A stretch of 30,031 nt of DNA. Source: a virus. The stretch is taken from IMG/VR virus record IMGVR_UViG_3300021171_000038, positions 1-30,031 of that record; one strand, given 5' to 3'. The notes beneath the pieces were generated by a model, which ran no database searches, had not been told where the DNA came from, and saw nothing but the letters and a program-made list of their open reading frames with translations. A program made the translations under genes and the position numbers. Shown here in pieces: positions 24,509 through 30,031 of the stretch (the first letter of the stretch is position 1; each line of letters begins with the position of its first letter).

Positions 24509-25848
24509 ATGGGCGCGCCAGGAGCACGAAGTTTGCCGCCAGCGAGGATGCCCCGGGTCGGCGGGGTGGCGTTCGGCGACAGCGCCCCGCCGGGCTGCGG
24601 ACGCTGGCCGATCATGTCGATCGCCTTCTGCACCCCCGAGGAGGAGCGCGGGGTGGCGAGCGCGCTCAGGACGCCGGGGTGAACCATCATCTTGCCGCCC
24701 CCGCCCGGGATCGGCGCGGTCGAGCCAGGGAACTTCTTCTCCACGTCCTCGGCCATCGGGCCGACCACTTTCGGGTAGGACTTTGGATCCCCTTTGTACC
24801 TGTAAGCATGGATCGGGATCCCGTGGCTCATGCCGATCTTCTTGATGTCGGTCTTGAACTTCCGATCGGATTGCCCGCCGAACGCGCCGCTGGCCCCGAA
24901 CATGCCATTGGCGCCGAACAGGCCGCCGAGCATCTGCAGGCCGCCGAGCGCGGTCGCCGCCGGGTTCGACTGGGTGGTGGTCGAGGTGCTCGCCGACGTG
25001 CCCGACGTCCCGGTGTTGTAGGGCGTCATGCCGAGCGCCGACTCCATGATCCCGAGCTGCTGCTGCGGGTACTGGTTGGCCTGCTGGAACTGGGCGATCT
25101 GGGTGTTGATGTCGTTCTGCGCTTGCGTCTGCTCCTCGCCGCCCGCCGAGGTCAACATGCCGTAATTGGCGATGTTGTTTTGCATCTGCTGGATGCCCAA
25201 ATTGCCCAGCCCCTGCGAGGCTTGATTGACCAACCCCTCCTGGCTCAAGCCGGCCTGCTGATTGGCCGCCGCGGCGGCGTTCTGCTGGCCGACGTCGAAT
25301 TGCGCTCCTTGCTGCGCCTGGGCGTAGTTGGCTTGGTTGAGGCTGGCCGCCATCTGGCCTTCGTTCAAGGCCCCTTGCGCCTGCGCCACGCCTTGCTGGA
25401 CGCCCATGCGCGAGCCGCCATAGGCGTTGGCCGCCGAGGCCTGATCTTGGATCTGGTTCTGCTGCAGGGCGTTGGCCTGCTGCATCAACGGCAAGGTCTG
25501 TTGGATCACGCTGGACGTGTAAGGGTTCTCGTAACCTGACAGGTTGGTGGAGCTGAGCTGAGCCGGATTGATCGCGCCCGGCGTTTGCGACAGCGTGTTG
25601 AGATAGCCCGCTTGGGCGGCGTTTTGGGCGTCCTGGCCGACGTTGCCGCTATTGGCGGCGAGGTTCCAGCTCTGCTGGGTCTGCGGCGAGACGTCCGCGA
25701 CCATCTGCCCCTGGAATTGCTGCAAGGGCTGGTTGGCCACTTGCTGGGCCAGACCGTAATTCTGCTGCCCGGCGTTTTGCACCCATTGCGGGATCTCGTT
25801 GGTCGACTCGCTCGATCCTTGGGTGTTGGTGGTTGAGGATCCGCCCAT
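24487..25848 (-). CDS. Gln-rich virion protein with S74-type chaperone-like domain
   Basis: A 453-residue protein. Residues 15-260 are long helices very rich in Gln, Asn and Ala (QQNYGLAQQVANQPLQQFQG; LMQQANALQQNQIQDQASAA). Residues ~325-385 resemble the Peptidase_S74 / intramolecular chaperone domain of tail fibres: SDRKFKTDIKKIGMSHGIPI, then HAYRYKGDPKSYPKVVGPMA and EDVEKKFPGS. In S74 proteins that domain helps trimer assembly and is cleaved off at a Ser/Lys site. An ordered domain in the middle and a Gly/Pro-rich end (APGAPIVGALGG) make it unlike a plain fibre. A structural tail or internal component is likely. The end overlaps the SleB gene by eight bases. Confidence 0.75.
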   Translation of the reverse strand: MGGSSTTNTQGSSESTNEIPQWVQNAGQQNYGLAQQVANQPLQQFQGQMVADVSPQTQQSWNLAANSGNVGQDAQNAAQAGYLNTLSQTPGAINPAQLSSTNLSGYENPYTSSVIQQTLPLMQQANALQQNQIQDQASAANAYGGSRMGVQQGVAQAQGALNEGQMAASLNQANYAQAQQGAQFDVGQQNAAAAANQQAGLSQEGLVNQASQGLGNLGIQQMQNNIANYGMLTSAGGEEQTQAQNDINTQIAQFQQANQYPQQQLGIMESALGMTPYNTGTSGTSASTSTTTQSNPAATALGGLQMLGGLFGANGMFGASGAFGGQSDRKFKTDIKKIGMSHGIPIHAYRYKGDPKSYPKVVGPMAEDVEKKFPGSTAPIPGGGGKMMVHPGVLSALATPRSSSGVQKAIDMIGQRPQPGGALSPNATPPTRGILAGGKLRAPGAPIVGALGG

Positions 25849-26207
25849 CAGAGTGCTCGCTGATAAAGGAAGCTTTTGGTCCTAATCTTCCAGCCTTGGG
25901 TCAACGGATGGTCGAGCCATCCGCGGCGACCGTAGGCCTGAACCAGACCGATGTCATTGGCGTCTGCAAACTGGAAAATTCGGTCTAAGAGTTTCCGGCA
26001 ATCCTCGAGCGCGCCGACCACCACGAGAATTTCGAGCAGCTTGGCCCGGGGAAAACAGGCGATTTGGGTGATCGCCCAGGTTTCGCCCTCGACGAAGCTC
26101 TGCATCCGGCCCTCGGCGATCGCCGACAGGATGTCGGACACGGTATAGAGCCCGCCCATCCGGTCGAGCAGACGCGCCAGCTTGGCGTGATAGGGATGCA
26201 TGGTCAT
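25848..26207 (-). CDS. GNAT-fold-like internal protein (T7 gp13-like, tentative)
   Basis: A 119-residue protein from ATG 26207 (or 26201). The layout is that of a small group of phage GNAT-fold proteins: AEGRMQSFVEGETWAITQI, then PRAKLLEILVVVGALEDCRK, then FADANDIGLVQAYGRRGWLD and PLTQGWKIRTKSFLYQRA. The 'fA...g...vq..GR+GW...L...G' ending is characteristic. In T7-like phages such a protein (internal virion protein A) is part of or needed for the internal core. True acetyl-CoA binding cannot be shown, since the usual R/Q-x-x-G-x-G/A loop is absent. Its presence supports a podovirus-like virion. Confidence 0.7.
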   Translation of the reverse strand: MTMHPYHAKLARLLDRMGGLYTVSDILSAIAEGRMQSFVEGETWAITQIACFPRAKLLEILVVVGALEDCRKLLDRIFQFADANDIGLVQAYGRRGWLDHPLTQGWKIRTKSFLYQRAL

Positions 26208-26497
26208 CGCGTCGGGCCTGGACCTCCGAGCGGCACCGGAACGGCGGTGAACGTCCCATTCTGACTGACCGTGAGCAGCCAGACGTTCGGCGCCACGCCG
26301 GGCGGGGCGTCGGTCGCCTGCAGCAAGATCCCGTTCAACGCCGTATTGGCGTTGAGCTTGGCGGCGAACCCCTGCCGGCACCACAAGCTAAACTGGTTGA
26401 GGAAGTTCGACAGCACCGTGGAGATGGTCGGGTCGTTGGGCAGCGGCGGCGGCGGACGGGCCTGCGGCGGCGAACCGGAGCCAGGGCTGGTGACCAT
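26204..26497 (-). CDS. small virion-module protein (97 aa)
   Basis: A 97-residue protein starting at ATG 26497 with GGGGAGAT upstream. A Pro-rich N-terminus (SGSPPQARPPPPLPNDPTIS) leads to a helical part (LSNFLNQFSLWCRQGFAAKL) and a short beta end (VWLLTVSQNGTFTAVPVPLG). The same frame extends upstream without a better start. Its stop overlaps the GNAT-like start by ATGA and its start overlaps the large hub gene's stop by TGATG. Role unknown. Confidence 0.7.
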   Translation of the reverse strand: MVTSPGSGSPPQARPPPPLPNDPTISTVLSNFLNQFSLWCRQGFAAKLNANTALNGILLQATDAPPGVAPNVWLLTVSQNGTFTAVPVPLGGPGPTR

Positions 26498-28311
26498 CAG
26501 CGATCTCCCCGCGGTGCGCTGTCGACCAGGTGCTGGCCGACTGTGACCGGATTGACCTGCGGCCCCTGCAGCTGGATCCTGAGCCGGATGTCGCGCCCAG
26601 TGGTGCGCAGGTCGACGAAACCATTCGAGGTGTTGACCGGGCGCGGCGCGGTCTGCGCCTCCTGCACCGCGATCGGCGCTCCGGTCGGTCCAGGCATCAC
26701 CGACCGAGAATTTTTGTAAAATAGGGAATAGAGCAGATTGGCGACATCGCCCATGATGTCGGGGATCATCTGCTTGACGGTGACCAGCCGCGAGCCCGAG
26801 GTCAGGTTGAGATCGAAGGTTTCCGCCCACGGCAGCGGCACGTTGGCCGGGTAGACGACGCCGATCTCATGTTGATAGGCGTTGAGCCCATCGGCCATGA
26901 TGGTTTGCACGGTGTAAGAAGCGGCGACCCCGGCTGAACGGGCCATCTGCCCCATCGACCACCAGCCATCGCGATAATTGTAAATCACGCACCGGGTGTT
27001 CGTGCCCGAGGGGTTGTTGGCCACGCCCTGCGGGAAGAACCACCAGAACTCCGAGAACGGGCTCACATGCACGGCGCAGGCTTGCTCGCGCACGTTGAGG
27101 ATGTCGATGTCGGCGTCGATCCAGGGCCGCACCTTGCATGGCACCGGCTGCACCCAAGCGCCGTTGTAGCTGAACATCCCCTGCTGCGAGAACCACAGCG
27201 TCAGCGTCGCCGTCGGCACCACGCTCTGCGGCGACCAGGGGGTGCAGTTCTTGCTGATCTCGGTGTAGTTGTAGATGTAGGGCAGGCCGAGAAAGGCGTT
27301 GAGATAGGTTCGGGTCGCGGTCCACATCAGGACGCCGAGCGGCCCGGCCACGGCGGCGATGATCGGGCTCGCGGGCTCGACGTCGAGATAGCCGGCTTGG
27401 CTGGTGATGTTGGAGTAATCCCAAGCGTAGGGGTTCTCCTGATCACACCAGGCGAAGCGCCGGAACGAACCGCCGTTGACGTTGTCGTACGCGCCGAAAA
27501 TCATCACAAACCGTTCGTTTGTGACCACGAAAGAGCGCCCGATGGGAACGACGCCGCGCCCGGAGTCCGCGATCACCGGCGTGGCGACGTTGCCGAAATA
27601 AAGCAGGTCGCCCGACGCGCCTGCATTAAGCGCCGGTGCAGTTAGAGTGAGGGTGTTGCCGGTATAGCTCTGAACCGCGCCAACCTCATTGTTGGCGGTG
27701 TTGTTATAGACGTTCATTCCCGGCGCAGCTTGGCCGCCGCTTGGTGAAACCATGGTGATGGTGGTCGCCGTCGTATCCCAGGCCGCCGACGCGCCAATGC
27801 CAAAGATAAACCCCGGCGGCCCATTGCTCGGATCCCATTGCAGCAAGCGGCCATCAGGCGAGGTCATCGCCAGCAGGATCGCGCCGAAATTATCGAGCGA
27901 GAAGGCGTCGGGCGCCTTGTCGAGCGCGCTGATGGTCGACTCGGGCCGCGGCGTGCCATAAGTCCCGGCGCTATACGGCCCCTCGCCATAACCGCCTTCC
28001 GTCAGCGGAACCGGCGCCGTGATGCCGCCGCCTGGGGTGATGTCGTAGAGCGCGCCGCCGAGGTCGACGTAGAGATTGCTCTCGCACAAATAAGCGATGT
28101 AAAACACATCGTTGAGGTCATACCAGCTGTGGATCACCTTGCAGCGCGAGGCGAACTGGTAAGTGTATTGGGCTTGTCCGCCGACCGGAGCGAGCCGGCC
28201 CTCGACCCAGCGCATGAGGTTGACTTCGGCCCAATTGGACGAGCGCATCTGCTTGGTCGGCAGCGCGACCACGCCGGGCGGGATCTCGATCGGTCGAAAT
28301 TGCGTCGACAC
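26497..28311 (-). CDS. large tail/hub or head-completion protein (604 aa)
   Basis: A 604-residue protein using GTG 28311 overlapping the previous TAG. It consists of a long series of beta-strand-rich repeats with many aromatic residues: VIHSWYDLNDVFYIAYLCES, FEVDLGG-like loops, NERFVMIFGAYDNVNGGSFR, RFAWCDQENPYAWDYSNITS, WFSQQGMFSYNGAWVQPVPC and TRCVIYNYRDGWWSMGQMAR. The repeating pattern resembles the beta-propeller of P22-type gp10 (packaged-DNA stabilisation or tail hub) and of related proteins. No enzyme site. It is the largest gene of the late module and sits between collar and internal proteins, a natural place for a tail nozzle or hub. Confidence 0.7.
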   Translation of the reverse strand: MSTQFRPIEIPPGVVALPTKQMRSSNWAEVNLMRWVEGRLAPVGGQAQYTYQFASRCKVIHSWYDLNDVFYIAYLCESNLYVDLGGALYDITPGGGITAPVPLTEGGYGEGPYSAGTYGTPRPESTISALDKAPDAFSLDNFGAILLAMTSPDGRLLQWDPSNGPPGFIFGIGASAAWDTTATTITMVSPSGGQAAPGMNVYNNTANNEVGAVQSYTGNTLTLTAPALNAGASGDLLYFGNVATPVIADSGRGVVPIGRSFVVTNERFVMIFGAYDNVNGGSFRRFAWCDQENPYAWDYSNITSQAGYLDVEPASPIIAAVAGPLGVLMWTATRTYLNAFLGLPYIYNYTEISKNCTPWSPQSVVPTATLTLWFSQQGMFSYNGAWVQPVPCKVRPWIDADIDILNVREQACAVHVSPFSEFWWFFPQGVANNPSGTNTRCVIYNYRDGWWSMGQMARSAGVAASYTVQTIMADGLNAYQHEIGVVYPANVPLPWAETFDLNLTSGSRLVTVKQMIPDIMGDVANLLYSLFYKNSRSVMPGPTGAPIAVQEAQTAPRPVNTSNGFVDLRTTGRDIRLRIQLQGPQVNPVTVGQHLVDSAPRGDR

Positions 28312-29105
28312 TATTGAAACCTGATGATGTACGGCACCGCGACATAGGTCGGGACGACGGTGATCGGCGCCCCGCCGCCCGCGTTCTGGATGCTGATATT
28401 CGTTGGCGAAGCATAGACGCCGATGCCGGTCGCGGCATAACCGAGATAGATCCCGGTTCCAGCTCCGGCGATGTAAACGTTGTTGGCCGAAGCCCCGCCG
28501 CTATTACCCATTTGAAGATTGCCGCCGCCGACTGCGCCAGCAATAGAACCGGTCCCAGCCCCTGAAATGCCAACGCCGACGCCGCCATGCGTATGCGCGT
28601 CCTGGCTTGCGCCGTGGGTGTGGGTCGGATCGCCGACGCCGTGGATATGCTCCGGATCGTAGATGTTATGAGCGTGCTCCGGATCGCTAACCCCATGCGC
28701 ATGCACCGGCATCTGCGCCGCGCTGATGGTGTAGCTGAACGAGCCGCCCGCCGAAGCGGGCGGATTGGCGCTCGCGCTGGCCCCGAGCGCAAAGACATCC
28801 TGTAAATTCGGCACGTTGAAATTCGCGCCGGAACCGCCCCAGGCATAGCCGATGGCGGCGAACAGCTTGGCGTAGGTTCCGGTGGTTGGATAGGACGAGC
28901 CGTCGCACAGGATCCAGTTGGTCGGCGGGGTCATGCCGCCGCCCCATTGCACGATCATGCCGACCAGCACCGAGGCCTGCTCGTTGGCGTAGACCTGGGC
29001 GTCGATCAGCGCCAGATCGTTGTTGAGTTCAGTGCCCCAGGTGGTCGGATCGCCGCCGACCGCGGGCTGAGTCCAGCCGTAATTAGGGGTTTGTGTGGCG
29101 GCCAT
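28311..29105 (-). CDS. phage tail-collar domain protein with His-rich HxH repeats
   Basis: A 264-residue protein from ATG 29105 (GGAGAGCGACG upstream). Residues 48-110 match the phage tail-collar family: VGMIVQWGGGMTPPTNWILC, then DGSSYPTTGTYAKLFAAIGY and ANFNVPNLQDVFALGA. Residues ~135-175 carry five His-x-His units (VHAHGV, EHAHNI, EHIHGV, THTHGA, AHTHGG), the pattern that coordinates metal ions along trimeric fibre tips, as in T4 gp37. The end is a Gly-rich beta structure. It should form a trimeric collar or short-fibre tip that contacts the host surface. Confidence 0.88.
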   Translation of the reverse strand: MAATQTPNYGWTQPAVGGDPTTWGTELNNDLALIDAQVYANEQASVLVGMIVQWGGGMTPPTNWILCDGSSYPTTGTYAKLFAAIGYAWGGSGANFNVPNLQDVFALGASASANPPASAGGSFSYTISAAQMPVHAHGVSDPEHAHNIYDPEHIHGVGDPTHTHGASQDAHTHGGVGVGISGAGTGSIAGAVGGGNLQMGNSGGASANNVYIAGAGTGIYLGYAATGIGVYASPTNISIQNAGGGAPITVVPTYVAVPYIIRFQ

Positions 29106-29355
29106 CGTCGCTCTCCAAGGCGTCGACCCTCGTTTCAAGATCGGCGACGCGGTCCTCGACCGGCGCGATTTCCGGCAACAATGTCGGCGGCGGCGCGGCG
29201 GCTTTAGGCGCGTTGCCCCCATCGAGCCAGGCGAGGTAATCCTGGCAGTCGACATTGTCCGGGTCCATGGGGATGAAGGCGCCATCCTCGTCGCGCACGA
29301 TGCATTGATCGCTAGGTTGGTTACGCAGGTGATCCCAGACTTGCGTATAGGTCAT
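29083..29355 (-). CDS. small coiled-coil protein of the tail module
   Basis: A 90-residue protein from ATG 29355, with GGAG eight bases upstream. The N-terminal half (PSDQCIVRDEDGAFIPMDPD, then NVDCQDYLAWLDGGNAP) has the 'p.dp.N.d.Q.YLaWla.GN.P' signature frequent in small proteins near phage tail-fibre genes. The last 30 residues are a coiled coil (VEDRVADLETRVDALESDDG). It overlaps the next gene by 23 bases. Probably a fibre- or baseplate-associated protein or assembly factor. Confidence 0.75.
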   Translation of the reverse strand: MTYTQVWDHLRNQPSDQCIVRDEDGAFIPMDPDNVDCQDYLAWLDGGNAPKAAAPPPTLLPEIAPVEDRVADLETRVDALESDDGRHTNP

Positions 29356-29357
29356 GG

Positions 29358-30031
29358 TCAAAGCTCCGCGCTCATTGAAGCCGTCGCTTGGGCGTAAGCC
29401 AAGCCAACCGCCGTAGCCAAACATTGATTGACAACCATATTTGCTGTAACAGCGCCAGCAGCGAGAGCAGAAGAATTTCCGTAAACGATGCCGGTATAAG
29501 CAACCGTAGGCACCGCTCGCATAACAACCGGAAACGGCATTGGAAAATAAAGATTATTACCAGCAGCACTGTACCCAGACACTAACATAGCCTGGCCAAT
29601 GGTCTGGTAATACCTCTGGCAATCCGCCATGCTCTTAGCGAGCGACTGCCGGTTGTACGACGTTGCTACCGAGCCGATCTCTAGCTTGACGCCGGTCACA
29701 TAGAAAGTCGCGCCGTTGACGGCGACGATGCTGGCTGCTCCATTTGCGGAAACTGCGCCAGTGGCGCTCCAGGCTCCCGCAGGGGCCGTTAAGCTTGCAC
29801 CGCAGCCGAGCCCGAAACAGAGTTGAGCCGCCCCCGCATTGCCGTGCATTACCCATGTTCCGGCGGTGTCGCCAGGAATGGGGACGACGATCTTCGTCCA
29901 AGTGTTCGCAGTCAGCAGCGAATAGGTGAATGGATAGGACCGCGTGCCAGCGTAATTGCGAATTGCGCCGCCAAACGTGCCGGTCAGAGTTGAATTAGCC
30001 CAAAACGACAGCGTGACTGGCTGGGCTCCCG
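29358..30031 (-). CDS. tail fibre protein, C-terminal part (cut by window end)
   Basis: An open frame runs from the window end to the TGA at 29358, with no stop between, giving at least 223 residues. It contains VTLSFWANSTLTGTFGGAIR, then RSYPFTYSLLTANTWTKIVV, PIPGDTAGTWVMHG, NGATFYVTGVKLEIGSVATS and DCQRYYQTIGQAMLVSGYSA. This is the common C-terminal layout of phage tail fibres with a carbohydrate-binding-module-like jelly roll ('SFW.+s..tGt..g...', 'Q.E.G..at.f.r....e...CqRYy'). It binds host surface sugars or proteins. The N-terminal attachment part lies outside. The Met within the frame (29849) is not a real start. Confidence 0.85.
   Translation of the reverse strand, partial: GAQPVTLSFWANSTLTGTFGGAIRNYAGTRSYPFTYSLLTANTWTKIVVPIPGDTAGTWVMHGNAGAAQLCFGLGCGASLTAPAGAWSATGAVSANGAASIVAVNGATFYVTGVKLEIGSVATSYNRQSLAKSMADCQRYYQTIGQAMLVSGYSAAGNNLYFPMPFPVVMRAVPTVAYTGIVYGNSSALAAGAVTANMVVNQCLATAVGLAYAQATASMSAEL

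Noticed and set aside
24430-25539. Plus-strand frame of 369 codons
   Set aside because: It lies opposite the S74-like and SleB genes; Arg/Leu/Gly-rich with no recognisable domain.
1-30031. Holin, endolysin, terminase, portal and major capsid genes
   Set aside because: None could be recognised. The two muramidases are within the virion module, so they were not called endolysins.

Overview
The window is a contiguous piece of a GC-rich tailed-phage (or prophage) genome. Its host is probably an alphaproteobacterium. The evidence for a phage is the dense packing of short overlapping genes (ATGA, TGATG and GTGA junctions), a D5/VapE-like primase-helicase, an SNF2-type helicase, an SSB-like protein, tail-collar and tail-fibre genes, and virion-associated muramidases. 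The host guess rests on GC-rich codon use and on a PEPxxWA-type PEP-CTERM protein. Terminase, portal, capsid and integrase are not in the window, so it cannot be decided whether this is a virulent phage, a temperate phage or an integrated prophage.

Layout. (1) 1-128: a promoter-like sequence and a strongly foldable leader. (2) 129-4670, plus strand: a train of small early genes, mostly unknown, broken by an HNH endonuclease gene (2386-2808) of clearly more AT-rich composition. (3) 4671-4840: tandem hairpins, then the 4841-7312 primase-helicase. (4) 7237-10408, plus strand: a Pro/Gly-rich protein, an Ig-like-domain protein and four small genes, one of which resembles the Acb2/Tad1 family of cyclic-nucleotide sponges. 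(5) 10395-10877, minus strand: an isolated coiled-coil, Gln-rich protein gene facing the opposite way to its surroundings. (6) 11015-12449, plus strand: a promoter, a small DNA-metabolism-associated protein and an SSB-like protein ending in DQDDIPF. (7) 12450-12539: two consecutive hairpins. (8) 12540-18861, plus strand: about eighteen overlapping genes, including two paralogous winged-helix proteins, a PD-(D/E)XK-like nuclease, an XRE-type regulator, an SNF2 helicase and a collagen-like Pro/Gly protein. (9) 18862-19667: a spacer with terminator-like hairpins around a PEP-CTERM secreted-protein gene, the most unexpected gene here. (10) 19668-30031, minus strand: the late virion module. In transcription order it encodes a tail fibre (cut by the window edge), a small coiled-coil protein, a tail-collar protein, a large probable tail/hub protein, a small protein, a GNAT-like protein, a Gln-rich S74-like protein, a SleB-type hydrolase, a lysozyme-like transglycosylase and three Ala/Gly/Pro-rich probable internal (ejection) proteins.

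How it fits together. The plus-strand genes look like takeover, replication and counter-defence functions: helicases, SSB-like protein, nuclease, regulators, and a possible nucleotide sponge. The minus-strand genes build the tail and the injection apparatus. The organisation (internal proteins carrying peptidoglycan-cleaving domains, a T7 gp13-like GNAT-fold protein, collar and fibre genes) suggests a podovirus-like virion, but this is an inference. The PEP-CTERM gene lies where the two transcription units converge, the usual place for a 'moron' or host-altering cargo gene.
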